A stretch of 64,000 nucleotides of DNA from positions 889,524 through 953,523 of the forward strand of contig UBZT01000009.1 of the NCBI GenBank assembly GCA_900470155.1, given 5' to 3'. The notes below the pieces were generated by a model that saw only the letters and a program-made list of their open reading frames with translations, was not told the origin of the DNA and did no database searches. Origin of the DNA: Hyphomicrobiales bacterium. Lineage in GTDB: Bacteria; Pseudomonadota; Alphaproteobacteria; Rhizobiales; Rhizobiaceae. Within the stretch, counting starts at the first letter, position 1. Every line of letters begins with the position of its first letter. The position numbers were made by a program, and so were the translations under genes. Positions 1-8,710 of this stretch are shown here, in pieces.

Positions 1-165
1 GTTGAGAAGAGCTGAACGGGCCATCCGGTGGTATTCCTTGAAATTCGGTGGTCGCCGGAAAGGGCGACAAGAGCGGCGCTTGCGCGCGGCAGCGGTTGCG
101 CGGTTCAAGACCACAAAAATCGCCGGATTTCAAGGGGCAACCCGCCATCCGGCCATGCACGAGGC

Positions 166-1455
166 TCACATCAGCCCCGCAGCCCCATGGACCGCCCAAG
201 GGACCGCCCAGTGGACCACCAGGCCGGCACACACGGCAAGCAGCGAACCGACAGCCACTTTGGCGGCGAAGCTCCGGCTGCCCGTGCCCGCAGCATAGAG
301 CGCCTTCGCCGCGATGTTGGCGACCACGGCAAGGCCGACCGCCTCGACCGCGACATCCGAGCTCAGCCGATCCGCCATGCCGGCAATCGTCACAGTGGCA
401 GCATCGACATCGGCAAAGGCCGAAAGCACCGAGACGAGATAAAGCCCGCCATCGCCAAAGGCCTGGCTTGCCGCACGCGCCAGAAAAGCAACAGCGGTAA
501 TCAGCAGCGCCATGCGGATGACAGAACCGATTTCGAACGGATTGGCCGGCAGGTCTCCCACGCCGGCAGGCTCACGCCAGCGGACGAAAAACAGCGACGC
601 AGTGACCATGACCAGCGCTGCGGCCACAAGCCCCGGCAACACCGACCATCCCAGAGAGGGCGAAAGCGCAAGCATCAGAAACACGGTGCGCACCAGCGAA
701 ACGGCACCGGCAACCAGCGCGCCGGCGGCAAGACCGGCTGACGAGCCTGCGTCCACGCTTCGCCGCGCAAGCGCAAGCGTCGTGCCGGTCGATGAAACGA
801 GACCGCCGACGGCGCCAGCTACCAGATCGCCCTGCCCCTGGCCAAGCATGCGGACCGCCACATAGCCGACAAACGAGATCGACGCGAGCGCGATGACCAG
901 CACCACCAGATTGCGTGGCGACACGCCACCGAACGGACCCAGAGGCTCTGAGGGGATCAGCGGCAGAAGCACGAATGTCATCGCCAGAAGAATGACCGCC
1001 GAGCGCAATTCCAGCCATGTCAGTTTCCGGATCGCGCCGTGCAGGAACTCTCGGCTCGCCAGAACCGCAACCATTGCCGCACCGCCGGCGGACGCCAGGA
1101 CCATGTCACCGATGACCGAGAGCGTTCCAAGACCGAAAGTTGCGACAGCCGCGATCACCGTGGTTGCACTGAAGGATTTTTGCGCTTGCGCTTCCATCAG
1201 GCCGAAGCGCAGGATGATTGCGGTGATGCAGATCAGAAAGCCGGTAACGACAAGCCCCGAAAATGCCGTTTCCTTTACGGCCAACTCGATCAGTCCGGCG
1301 AGACCACCGGTCATGCCGATCAACGTAAAGGTCCGGATCCCGGCGGTACGCGCCCCCTCAGGCTCGTCACGCTCGCGCCAGTGGCGCTCCACGCCCACAG
1401 CAGCACCGACGGCGATCGCAAGGCCCAGACGCTGGAAAAGATCGAAGATATCCAT
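166..1455 (-). CDS. MgtC/SapB-DUF4010 membrane protein
   Basis: The 429-residue polytopic inner-membrane protein has a MgtC/SapB-like first part. It carries the motif RTAGIRTFTLIGMTGG near residues 36-51 and an ERHWRERDEP loop after the first helix. A DUF4010-type run of hydrophobic helices follows to the C-terminus. I count roughly eleven to twelve membrane segments. MgtC-type proteins are linked to magnesium limitation and ATP synthase control in pathogens, but the transport or regulatory role of DUF4010 fusions is not established. The start ATG is followed directly by an amphipathic helix, as is usual in the family. The next gene downstream lies beyond the window or is absent. Confidence 0.85.
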   Translation of the reverse strand: MDIFDLFQRLGLAIAVGAAVGVERHWRERDEPEGARTAGIRTFTLIGMTGGLAGLIELAVKETAFSGLVVTGFLICITAIILRFGLMEAQAQKSFSATTVIAAVATFGLGTLSVIGDMVLASAGGAAMVAVLASREFLHGAIRKLTWLELRSAVILLAMTFVLLPLIPSEPLGPFGGVSPRNLVVLVIALASISFVGYVAVRMLGQGQGDLVAGAVGGLVSSTGTTLALARRSVDAGSSAGLAAGALVAGAVSLVRTVFLMLALSPSLGWSVLPGLVAAALVMVTASLFFVRWREPAGVGDLPANPFEIGSVIRMALLITAVAFLARAASQAFGDGGLYLVSVLSAFADVDAATVTIAGMADRLSSDVAVEAVGLAVVANIAAKALYAAGTGSRSFAAKVAVGSLLAVCAGLVVHWAVPWAVHGAAGLM

Positions 1456-1497
1456 GCCACCGCTCCCCCAACCCGGCGTCTTCGAAAAGCGATGACG

Positions 1498-2712
1498 TCA
1501 ACTCCGACGGAAACGATTGGCCCCGTCGATCGCCTGCTTCTGCTGCTCTTCGTTCAGACCCAGATAGAAATCCTCCAGCGTCGGGTCCGTGAGACCGGCG
1601 CGGCGCGACAGCACATACCACTTCGCCGCCTCGACGGGATCAGGGCGTGTGCCAAGGGCATTGATATAGAGATGCGACAATCGGTTCTGCGCCACCACAT
1701 TACCGCGCTTGGCCGCAATACTGAGCCAGCGGAAGCCGGCATCATAGTCGCGCGGGCCATTGATGCCATTGACCAGCCAGATGCCGATATCAAGCTGGGC
1801 CGTGTCGAAACCGGCCTTGGCCGCCCGCTCAAGCCACTCGCGTGCCCTGGCCTTCTTCTCTTCCGGCACATCCTTCAGGGCCGCATAGACCTGGGCCAGC
1901 GCATATTGCGCGTCCGCAATGCCCTGCTCGGACGCCTTCTCGTAGTAGGGCATGGCCATCGTCAGGCCCCGGACGCCCGGATTGTCCGAGACCAGGATCT
2001 GCGCCCAGTTGAACTGGGCCGAACCGTTGCCGGCATCGGCCGCCTGGCGCATATATTCGTCGGCCTTCGCCTTGTCGCGCGGGACGAATTTGCCCTCCAT
2101 CAGCAACAGGGCATACTTGAACATCGCCGACGGCTCGCCGCCCTGTGCCGCCTGGCCATACCAGAAGCTTGCACCTTTCAGGTCGCGCTTGACGCCAAGT
2201 CCGCGCGACATGATTTCGGCCAGCAATGTCTGCGCCGCGGGGTCGCCAAGCTGTGCACGCGGCAGCGCCTTGTCGACAGCCGTCAGAAACAATCCGCGCT
2301 GGAAGGCGCCATAAGCCTCGTCCGGCTCTCCGGAAAATTCCTTGTCCTTCGGCGGATCCGGCAGTGGCGTGCCCATGCGCAGATAGATGTTGATCCCTTG
2401 CAATTCCTCTTCGCGGCCACCCTTGCCGGCCTTGCCCTGATCGCGCCCGGATTTGGTTTCCGGTTGCTTGGCATCGCGATCGGCGCGGTCCAGTGTCGTC
2501 GCATCGCCTTCGCTGGTGTTTGGCCGCTGGCCACGATCAATCGTTCCGGCGTCCTCGGGCTCGGCAGGCCTGATCGCCGGCGCGTCGCCAATCTCCAGGC
2601 CATCCTCTGTTTCCTGCGCATGAGCAGCCGGCGCCGTCGCGAGCGCGAGCCCTGTGAAAGCGGCAAGAATCAGACGGTGGATGGACATGGATTGGCGCAT
2701 GAGGCGGTTCAA
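1498..2712 (-). CDS. Secreted Sel1-like (TPR) repeat protein
   Basis: The product is a 404-residue exported protein. It has an N-terminal signal peptide ending near AHAQ, a low-complexity charged linker (about residues 35-110), and then several Sel1-type helical repeats. Typical repeat pieces are AQTLLAEIMSRGLGV, GNGSAQFNWAQIL and GIADAQYALAQVY. Sel1 proteins act as scaffolds, and in rhizobia some (ExoR, PodJ-like) are periplasmic regulators; no specific partner can be read here. The longest frame starts with TTG and overlaps the stop of the upstream ThiE-like gene as TTGA, which suggests translational coupling. An ATG four codons later (2700) and another at 2688 are alternatives and keep the signal peptide. 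Confidence 0.8.
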   Translation of the reverse strand: MNRLMRQSMSIHRLILAAFTGLALATAPAAHAQETEDGLEIGDAPAIRPAEPEDAGTIDRGQRPNTSEGDATTLDRADRDAKQPETKSGRDQGKAGKGGREEELQGINIYLRMGTPLPDPPKDKEFSGEPDEAYGAFQRGLFLTAVDKALPRAQLGDPAAQTLLAEIMSRGLGVKRDLKGASFWYGQAAQGGEPSAMFKYALLLMEGKFVPRDKAKADEYMRQAADAGNGSAQFNWAQILVSDNPGVRGLTMAMPYYEKASEQGIADAQYALAQVYAALKDVPEEKKARAREWLERAAKAGFDTAQLDIGIWLVNGINGPRDYDAGFRWLSIAAKRGNVVAQNRLSHLYINALGTRPDPVEAAKWYVLSRRAGLTDPTLEDFYLGLNEEQQKQAIDGANRFRRS

Positions 2713-3362
2713 TCTCCAAACCGTGGCGCTTTTTCGTCAAGTTCGGCATTCACCTGGGAAACAATCGTCGCAGCCGTCGCCGGGTCATCAAAAACCGCCT
2801 TGCCGAGTGCGACGAACTCACAACCGCTCTCGGCCACGGCCAGTGCCGAGGAAGGATCGGTGCCGCCCATGACGATGCATGGAATGGAAATCATCGCCGA
2901 CCACCACTCGCCCAGAGCGATATTCTTCGAATGCGCTTCCGGCTTGATGTCACCATCGAGCTTGCCGAAGAAAATGTAGTCCGGCTGGGGCTCGCCCATC
3001 TCCAGCGCATGGTGGCGGTCCATGGCATTGCCACCACCGACGATCATCTTCGGCGTGTGGTTGGCGACAGCTTCCGCCAGCGCTGCGGCATTGCCGCTGA
3101 TATGCAGGCCGTCGGCCTTCACCCGGCCGGCAACGCGGCTGTTGTCGACGATCAGTGCCGCAGCCCCCGCCTCCTGGATCACCGGAACCAGAAGTTCGGC
3201 ATGTTTCTGGAAGCTCGCATCGTCCAGTCCGTATTGCGGAATGATCACGGAGGCAACGTCGCCACCCCGCAATGCATCGCCGAGGATGCGCGCCTGTTCG
3301 GCGGCATCGGCAATCTCCGGAACGATCAGCACGAGGCGGCAGCGGTCTTCAATCTTGGTCAT
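2709..3362 (-). CDS. ThiE-like thiamine phosphate synthase family protein
   Basis: The 217-residue TIM-barrel protein resembles thiamine-phosphate synthase. Family-like segments are KADGLHISG (compare the ThiE GADGVHLGQ loop), DYIFFGKL, and PCIVMGGTDPSSALAVAESG near the phosphate-binding end. The pyrophosphate loop usually seen as GxSxH is replaced by GGGNAMDRHHAL, so real ThiE activity is uncertain. ThiE would join HMP-PP and thiazole phosphate; no other thi gene is present here. I chose the ATG at 3362 rather than the longest frame (3449). It gives the normal N-terminus and follows a GGAAACGGA-type ribosome site. The gene probably forms an operon with the Sel1-repeat gene. Confidence 0.7.
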   Translation of the reverse strand: MTKIEDRCRLVLIVPEIADAAEQARILGDALRGGDVASVIIPQYGLDDASFQKHAELLVPVIQEAGAAALIVDNSRVAGRVKADGLHISGNAAALAEAVANHTPKMIVGGGNAMDRHHALEMGEPQPDYIFFGKLDGDIKPEAHSKNIALGEWWSAMISIPCIVMGGTDPSSALAVAESGCEFVALGKAVFDDPATAATIVSQVNAELDEKAPRFGD

Positions 3363-3712
3363 CGATGGTTCCGTTTCCGGGTGTTTCCGCAACCTGCGGA
3401 ACACACCCTCGTTATATCTCAGCAAATCCGATAGACCGCTCGCCCGCAAGGATCAACCGGACAATGCGCACAGACCGGAACTTCTGCGCAGCCAATGTTC
3501 CCGGCCAGGGCTGAAGGCTGTGTGCTGCACGGCCCGGGAGAGATGAGCAGCTCTCAACCATTCGACCCTTGGATGCAGGTCATGACGTATCCGTACGCAG
3601 AAACCAGATCCGTTGCATCCAGTCCAGACAGACCCGCATCAGATACCGGAAAGCCCTGCTGCAGCGCACATTCGCGCTTGCCGTGCATACGCCTTTGACA
3701 TAACGTTTCGCC

Positions 3713-3973
3713 ATGACAAACGCGGACCCTTTCACGGCTATCGCAGACCCGAACAGGCGTCACATCCTGGAGGATCTGCGTCGATCGCCGAAGACCGTGA
3801 ACGACCTCGCCAAGACGCTGCCGATCAGCCGCCCGGCCGTCTCGCAGCATTTGAAGGCTCTGCTGGATTGCGGTCTGGTCGACGTGAAGGCCGAGGGCAC
3901 CCGCCGCATCTACTGCGTCAACCGTCCCGGTTTCGACCGGATGAACCTCTGGCTCGATCAGTTCTGGTCCTGA
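3713..3973 (+). CDS. Short ArsR-family winged-helix regulator
   Basis: The 86-residue protein is almost entirely an ArsR winged helix-turn-helix. ADPNRRHILEDLRR opens it, followed by the recognition region TVNDLAKTLPISRPAVSQHLKALLDCGLV, a wing (VKAEGTRRIYCVN), and a short tail. It is shorter than usual (about 100-120 residues). I see no Cys-rich metal site, so it is more likely a metabolite- or partner-sensing repressor. It stands alone, with no co-directional partner within 500 bases, so its target is not evident. Confidence 0.85.
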   Translation: MTNADPFTAIADPNRRHILEDLRRSPKTVNDLAKTLPISRPAVSQHLKALLDCGLVDVKAEGTRRIYCVNRPGFDRMNLWLDQFWS

Positions 3974-4001
3974 GCCGTCTTTGTTCCCCACAGAATGCGA
4001 A

Positions 4002-4040
4002 CAAAATAAAGGCCCCGAAGTCGATGTGAACTCCGGGGCC
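4002..4040 (-). terminator. Rho-independent terminator for the DUF465 gene
   Basis: An inverted repeat, GGCCCCG...CGGGGCC (4011-4040), is followed on the minus strand by a TTTATTTTG run. The T-run points leftwards, so it ends the small DUF465 gene at 4109-4285. Confidence 0.6.
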
Positions 4041-4108
4041 GAAAAACGGTGGCTGCTTCACTCAATACATCGGGTTCGGATTATCCGAAGCCGGTGCAGC
4101 CACTTCAC

Positions 4109-4285
4109 TCAATGTCGTGTGGAAGCCTTCAGACGTTCCATTTCATCCTTAAGACGCAGCTTAAGACGCTTCAATTCGGCGATATGTTCATCGTTGACGG
4201 AGGGGGATGCAAGAGCGGTATGGAGTCTTTCCTCCAAAGCACCGTGCTTCTTTTCCAGCGATTCAAGATGAGCCTGCATGGTCAT
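4109..4285 (-). CDS. Small DUF465 (YdcH-like) coiled-coil protein
   Basis: The 58-residue protein begins MTMQAHLESLEKKHGALEER and continues with SVNDEHIAELKRLKLRLKDE. This is the typical two-helix DUF465/YdcH pattern, with an HxxLExxHxxLExxI-like first helix and a Lys/Leu-rich second helix. The family is small and cytosolic, with no agreed function. The start is supported by an AAGGAAGG ribosome site about 8 bases upstream. It is divergent from a second DUF465 gene at 4520 and followed by its own terminator. It is too short to be found by default ORF cut-offs. Confidence 0.8.
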   Translation of the reverse strand: MTMQAHLESLEKKHGALEERLHTALASPSVNDEHIAELKRLKLRLKDEMERLKASTRH

Positions 4286-4519
4286 TTGATGCGTCCTTCC
4301 TTATTGGCCTACTTCCAGCTCTCTCCACTGGAGTTTCAGGCTTTACGAACGTAATGTGACACGAAGAATGCGGTTTGTCGAAGGCAAAGAGCCCATTTCA
4401 TTGCGGCAAAAACGCAGACAAGGATAACTTCCCGTTACCGGTATTTGGTGATAGGAGCTTGCGCGAATCTACCGTGCATCCTTAAGAAAGTGCACGAGGC
4501 GGCAATCGGGGAACAAACA

Positions 4520-4723
4520 ATGGCCGATCAAGAGCAGGCGGACGTCAGGCTCGCACTGGCACGGCTTCGCCAGGAGCACGAGGACTACGACGTCGCCATC
4601 AATGCGATGATCTCGACCGGTTGCGATGCCCTGAGAATCCAGCGAATGAAAAAGAAGAAATTGTCCATCAAGGACAAGATCACCTCGATCGAGGATCAGA
4701 TCATTCCGGACATCATCGCCTGA
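4520..4723 (+). CDS. Second DUF465 (YdcH-like) small protein
   Basis: The 67-residue helical protein ([20 protein letters not shown], then [20 protein letters not shown]) fits DUF465. The RMKKKKLxxKDxI pattern is characteristic of the alphaproteobacterial copies found directly upstream of purE. It ends 17 bases before purE and is probably in the same transcript. The ATG at 4520 is chosen because upstream in-frame codons lack helix character. The function is unknown; linkage to purE may reflect only operon placement. Confidence 0.8.
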   Translation: MADQEQADVRLALARLRQEHEDYDVAINAMISTGCDALRIQRMKKKKLSIKDKITSIEDQIIPDIIA

Positions 4724-4740
4724 CCGAAGAAGGAAATCCG

Positions 4741-5241
4741 ATGACAGCTGAGTGCCCCCCCGTCGCCATCATCATGGGAAGCCAGTCAGACTGGGAGACG
4801 ATGAAAAACGCCGCGGACACGCTGGATGCGCTCGGCGTCAATTATGAAGCCCGCATCGTGTCTGCCCACCGCACACCCGATCGCATGTATGCCTTTGCCA
4901 AGGGCGCACGCGACGAAGGCTTCAAGATCATCATCGCCGGTGCCGGTGGCGCCGCTCACCTGCCCGGAATGGTCGCTTCGCTGTCGCCCCTGCCGGTTTT
5001 CGGTGTGCCCGTGCAGTCCAAGACCATGTCGGGCCTCGACAGCCTCTATTCCATCGTCCAGATGCCGGCCGGCATTCCGGTCGGCACGCTGGCAATAGGC
5101 CGCGCCGGCGCCGTCAACGCCGCGCTGCTTGCTGCCCGCGTCCTCGCCCTGCACGACGAAGACCTGAGCGAGCGGCTCGACGACTGGATCGAGCGCCAGG
5201 CCGGATCCGTCGCCGAATATCCGATGGACGAAACTCCATGA
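4741..5241 (+). CDS. purE: N5-carboxyaminoimidazole ribonucleotide mutase
   Basis: This is class I PurE (166 residues), which converts N5-CAIR to CAIR in de novo purine synthesis. The substrate loop [12 protein letters not shown] opens the protein. [13 protein letters not shown] (catalytic His region), [14 protein letters not shown], and [22 protein letters not shown] are all present. The ATG at 4741 follows GAAGGAAA and gives the family's usual N-terminus. The stop overlaps the purK start as ATGA, the expected purEK operon arrangement. Confidence 0.97.
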   Translation: MTAECPPVAIIMGSQSDWETMKNAADTLDALGVNYEARIVSAHRTPDRMYAFAKGARDEGFKIIIAGAGGAAHLPGMVASLSPLPVFGVPVQSKTMSGLDSLYSIVQMPAGIPVGTLAIGRAGAVNAALLAARVLALHDEDLSERLDDWIERQAGSVAEYPMDETP

Positions 5242-6302
5242 CGGATCGCACGATCGGCATCATCGGCGGCGGTCAGCTCGGCCGCATGCTCGCCATGGCC
5301 GCAGCGCGGCTGAACTACCGCACCATCATCCTCGAGCCGCAAGCTGACAGCCCGGCGGCACAGGTTGCCAATGCCCAGATTACCGCCGCCTATGACGATC
5401 CGGAAGCTCTGGCCGAACTGGCAAAGCTCTGCGACGTCGTCACCTACGAATTCGAAAACGTGCCGGTGACAGCCGTTGAACGGCTCGCCGCAAGCGTTCC
5501 GGTCTACCCGCCGGCAAAGGCGCTGGAAGTTGCCCAGGACCGCGTTACCGAAAAACACTTCCTCAATGCCTCGGGCATCGAGACGGCACGTTTTCACGCC
5601 ATCGACAGCCAGAGCGACCTCGAAGCGGCATTGGCCGATTTCGGCGGCGAAGGCGTCTTGAAGACCCGCCGCTTCGGCTATGACGGCAAAGGCCAGAAGG
5701 TTTACCGCAAGGGCGATACGGCGGAAGGCGGCTATGCGGCCCTCGGCTCCGTTCCCCTGATTCTCGAAAGTTTCGTGCCTTTCGTTCGCGAAGTGTCGAT
5801 CATCGCCGCCCGTGGTGCCGATGGCGAGGTGCGGGCCTACGACCCGACCGAGAATGTCCACCGCAACGGCATCCTGCACACATCGACGCTTCCGGCCGCA
5901 ATCCCGGCGCAAACGGCAATTGCCGCGCGTCAGGCTGCGACCAGGCTGCTCAACGGCCTCGACTATGTCGGCGTTGTCGGGATGGAGTTCTTCGTGCTCG
6001 CCGATGGCGGCCTGATCGCCAACGAGATCGCCCCGCGCGTGCACAATTCCGGCCATTGGACGGAGGCCGCCTGCGTCGTCTCGCAGTTCGAGCAGCACAT
6101 CCGTGCCGTGGCCGGTCTGCCGCTCGGTGATCCGTCGCGCCACTCCGACTGCGTGATGACGAATCTGATCGGTGACGACATCGATTCCGTGCCGGCATGG
6201 CTCACCCGCAGCAACGTCCTTGTGCACCTCTACGGAAAAACCGAAGCCCGCCCCGGTCGCAAGATGGGGCATGTGACGGAAATAATGTCGATTAAAGCCT
6301 GA
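5238..6302 (+). CDS. purK: 5-(carboxyamino)imidazole ribonucleotide synthase
   Basis: PurK (354 residues) is an ATP-grasp enzyme that carboxylates AIR with bicarbonate and ATP to give N5-CAIR, the substrate of PurE. It starts with the Rossmann-like [20 protein letters not shown]. Further motifs are VTYEFENVP, the ATP-grasp section [14 protein letters not shown], and the metal/ATP region [20 protein letters not shown] ending NSGHWT. The length is normal. It is translationally coupled to purE through a four-base ATGA overlap. Confidence 0.97.
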   Translation: MTDRTIGIIGGGQLGRMLAMAAARLNYRTIILEPQADSPAAQVANAQITAAYDDPEALAELAKLCDVVTYEFENVPVTAVERLAASVPVYPPAKALEVAQDRVTEKHFLNASGIETARFHAIDSQSDLEAALADFGGEGVLKTRRFGYDGKGQKVYRKGDTAEGGYAALGSVPLILESFVPFVREVSIIAARGADGEVRAYDPTENVHRNGILHTSTLPAAIPAQTAIAARQAATRLLNGLDYVGVVGMEFFVLADGGLIANEIAPRVHNSGHWTEAACVVSQFEQHIRAVAGLPLGDPSRHSDCVMTNLIGDDIDSVPAWLTRSNVLVHLYGKTEARPGRKMGHVTEIMSIKA

Positions 6303-6400
6303 ATTTCCGGGAATATTCGCTGCTTCTAGCCCGCAAATTGGGCATTGAAGGTTGACATGACCGGGCTGGTCGCGGTAATTGCGGCCAACTCTTCAGGGAT

Positions 6401-6432
6401 GCGCCCGGGCGGCGCTCTTTTGATTGTTTTTG
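6401..6432 (+). terminator. Possible terminator or attenuator after purK
   Basis: The small GC hairpin GCGCC-cgggc-GGCGC (6401-6415) is followed by TCTTTTGATTGTTTTT. It could end purEK, or act as a leader element for rpmJ 50 bases further on. The T-run is interrupted, so the call is tentative. Confidence 0.4.
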
Positions 6433-6480
6433 GCAGCGGGCGAATAAACCATTCCCCGACAATTGTTGTGGACCAGGAAA

Positions 6481-6606
6481 ATGAAGATCAAGAACTCGCT
6501 GAAAGCGCTTAAGGCCCGTCACCGCGACAACCGTCTGGTTCGCCGCAAGGGTCGTGTTTACATCATCAACAAGATGAACCCGCGCTTCAAGGCTCGTCAG
6601 GGCTGA
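6481..6606 (+). CDS. rpmJ: 50S ribosomal protein L36, zinc-free type
   Basis: This 41-residue basic protein starts [20 protein letters not shown] and ends RFKARQG. It is bL36 of the YkgO-like type, which lacks the four zinc-binding Cys/His positions of classical L36. In Rhizobiales the cysteine-free form is the normal L36, so zinc-independent ribosome assembly is expected. An AGGAAA ribosome site is directly upstream. The gene stands alone, 178 bases after purK, and is too short for ordinary ORF filters. Confidence 0.93.
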   Translation: MKIKNSLKALKARHRDNRLVRRKGRVYIINKMNPRFKARQG

Positions 6607-6723
6607 GGTTTCGGCGCAGCCGGTTGGCGCGCCATGCCTGTGGGAATGCCTCGCCGTTTCGACGGCGTGTTGATGTCGTAAATTTGAGTTTGAAAGAAGG
6701 CGCAGAGGGATTATCGTCCCAGT

Positions 6724-7413
6724 ATGCGCCTTCTTTCGTTGCGACTCACCTCGACCGCCCTGACGGTCTCCGCCCTGCTCCCCATGCTGCTCTTCGCAGG
6801 CATTGCGGTTGCACAGGTGCCTGACCAACCGTTTCCGGGGACACCACCAAATCCATCGGAACAGGCACCATCCGGGCAGCCTTCGGTCGAGCCGGCGCCG
6901 GTCAAGCAGGTTCCAGTCAAGGCAGCAGAAAAGCCACGCGATCTCGACGGCATGCTGGCCGCGCTCAAGCGTGAACGCAGCCCGCAGATCGCCCGGCAGC
7001 TGGCCAATTCCGTCATGGCCCGGTGGAATACGTCGCAAAGCCCGACCGCCGACCTGCTGCTCGAATGGGCAAAGAAGGCAACCGATGAAAAGCGGACCGC
7101 CGCCGCCCTTGATTTTCTCGACCAGGCGATCGCCTTGAACCCGGAGTTTGTAGGCGCCTGGAACCAGCGTGCGACGCTTCACTACACCATGGGCAATTAC
7201 AAGAAATCCGTCTCGGACATCAACAAGGTGCTGGAGCTCGAACCGCGCCACTTCGGGGCGCTCGCAGGCCTTGCCGCCATCCTCTCCGAGCGTGGCAGCC
7301 AGGAGGCCGCACTGAAGGCCTGGGAACGTTATGTCGAGATCTATCCGGCCGACCGCGAGGCGCAGGAATTCGTCATCACGATTTCCGAAGAGCTCGCCGG
7401 AACCCGGACCTGA
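6724..7413 (+). CDS. Exported tetratricopeptide-repeat protein
   Basis: The 229-residue protein has a signal peptide (hydrophobic to about residue 30, cleavage near AVAQ) and a Pro/Gln-rich linker to about residue 70. Three TPR-like helical pairs follow, for example AALDFLDQAIALNPEFVGAW and DINKVLELEPRHFGALAGLA. It is likely periplasmic or membrane-attached and acts as a protein-interaction scaffold. No enzymatic motif is visible. It is followed 87 bases later by a membrane-anchored hydrolase on the same strand, which may be co-transcribed. Confidence 0.8.
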   Translation: MRLLSLRLTSTALTVSALLPMLLFAGIAVAQVPDQPFPGTPPNPSEQAPSGQPSVEPAPVKQVPVKAAEKPRDLDGMLAALKRERSPQIARQLANSVMARWNTSQSPTADLLLEWAKKATDEKRTAAALDFLDQAIALNPEFVGAWNQRATLHYTMGNYKKSVSDINKVLELEPRHFGALAGLAAILSERGSQEAALKAWERYVEIYPADREAQEFVITISEELAGTRT

Positions 7414-7500
7414 TGCCTTGCCATCGGCAGGGCTTGACTACAGACGCCAGCGCCCGATCTTTCTGAGACCTGCCCCGCCATTTGGAAAGCTGCCATCTCC

Positions 7501-8574
7501 TTGCCAATTCCCCTCAGACCGGGCCTGATACTGCTGGCCATCGTCATCTTTCTGGCCGCACTGCTTCTTGTTCTGGCCGCCGCGACCTATGTCCGCGCCA
7601 GGATGATCGAAGCGGCCTACCCGAACACCGGCACGCTGACAGATGTCGGCGGCTACCGCCTCAACGCGCTGCATGTTCCCGCAGGCCCGAACGCCGACTT
7701 GCCACCGATCGTCTTCATCCACGGCGCAAGCGGCAACCTGCGCGACCAGGCCGGCGCCTTCCTGGCGCCGCTGCAGGGGCGGGCCGAAATGCTGTTCGTC
7801 GATCGGCCCGGCCATGGCTATTCCGAACGTGGCGGCCCGGAAAACGACTTTCCCGACGGGCAGGCGCGCGCCATTGCCAGGCTGATGGAATTGAAGGGCA
7901 TCGACCGGGCGATCATCGTCGGCCATTCCTTCGGCGGCGCGATCACCGCAAGCTTCGGCGTGCTGTTTCCCGACAAGACCGCCGGCCTGCTGTTCCTCGC
8001 AGCGGCAACCCATCCTTGGCCCGGCGGCGTCGACTGGTACTACCATCTCGCCTCGATGCCGATCATCGGTCCGGTCTTTTGCCACACACTGGCGCTGCAT
8101 GCCGGCATGGCAAGACTCGATGCGGCAACCAGCCATGTCTTTGCGCCGAACGCGCGCTCGCAAACCTATGCAAATGACACCGGTCCTGCGCTGGTGCTGA
8201 GGCCGTCCACCTTCCGCGCCAATGCGACGGATGTCGCCAACCTGCTCGGCTACGTGACGCGCTTTGCGCCGCGCTACAGCGAGATCCACAAGCCGACCGT
8301 GGTCATCACCGGCGACAGCGACGAGATCGTGCTGGAGGAGATACATTCGCGCGGCCTTGCACGCGACATAAAGGGATCGGAACTTGTCTGGATCAAAGGT
8401 CTCGGCCACAAGCCGGACTATATCGCGACCGATCTGGCCATTGCAGCAATCGAGACGCTCGCCGGCCAGCCGCACGACCTGCAGGCCATGGCACGTGCCC
8501 TGGAGCCGACGCTTGCAGCCTCTCGCCTGGAGCCGCACACCCGTGGCCCGGGCGACATCAGAGGCAAGCCCTGA
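7501..8574 (+). CDS. Membrane-anchored alpha/beta hydrolase
   Basis: The 357-residue protein has one N-terminal transmembrane helix (residues 9-30) and then an alpha/beta-hydrolase fold. The oxyanion region is VFIHGASGN. The nucleophile elbow GHSFGG contains the catalytic Ser, near residue 142. DSDEIV is the likely acid loop and GLGHKPDY supplies the catalytic His. The substrate is unknown; esterase or lipase-like activity is most likely. The frame begins with TTG. This start is preferred because it keeps the membrane anchor and follows a GGAAAG site; the first internal ATG would remove the helix. Confidence 0.8.
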   Translation: MPIPLRPGLILLAIVIFLAALLLVLAAATYVRARMIEAAYPNTGTLTDVGGYRLNALHVPAGPNADLPPIVFIHGASGNLRDQAGAFLAPLQGRAEMLFVDRPGHGYSERGGPENDFPDGQARAIARLMELKGIDRAIIVGHSFGGAITASFGVLFPDKTAGLLFLAAATHPWPGGVDWYYHLASMPIIGPVFCHTLALHAGMARLDAATSHVFAPNARSQTYANDTGPALVLRPSTFRANATDVANLLGYVTRFAPRYSEIHKPTVVITGDSDEIVLEEIHSRGLARDIKGSELVWIKGLGHKPDYIATDLAIAAIETLAGQPHDLQAMARALEPTLAASRLEPHTRGPGDIRGKP

Positions 8575-8660
8575 AGCTCTTGCCAAACTGGAAGACCGAC
8601 AACCTCCATCCCGTTAAACAAAGTGCAAACTGGCCAGGAAATGCTCTAAATCCGGGCATT

Positions 8661-8686
8661 AAAAAAGCCGCCCTCGGGCGGCTTTT
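8661..8686. terminator. Bidirectional terminator between hydrolase and pyk
   Basis: The perfect stem GCCGCC-CTCG-GGCGGC is flanked by AAAAAA on the left and TTTT on the right. It lies between two convergent genes and can serve both. Confidence 0.8.
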
Positions 8687-8710
8687 CCAAGTCTTGGCAG
8701 TCGGAACCGA

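Noticed and set aside
28..741. Long plus-strand open frame at the left edge
   Set aside because: It lies almost wholly opposite the DUF4010 gene, has basic, low-complexity composition and no family resemblance.
5046..6272. Long minus-strand open frame opposite purK
   Set aside because: A mirror-frame of a GC-rich gene; purK motifs on the plus strand are complete.
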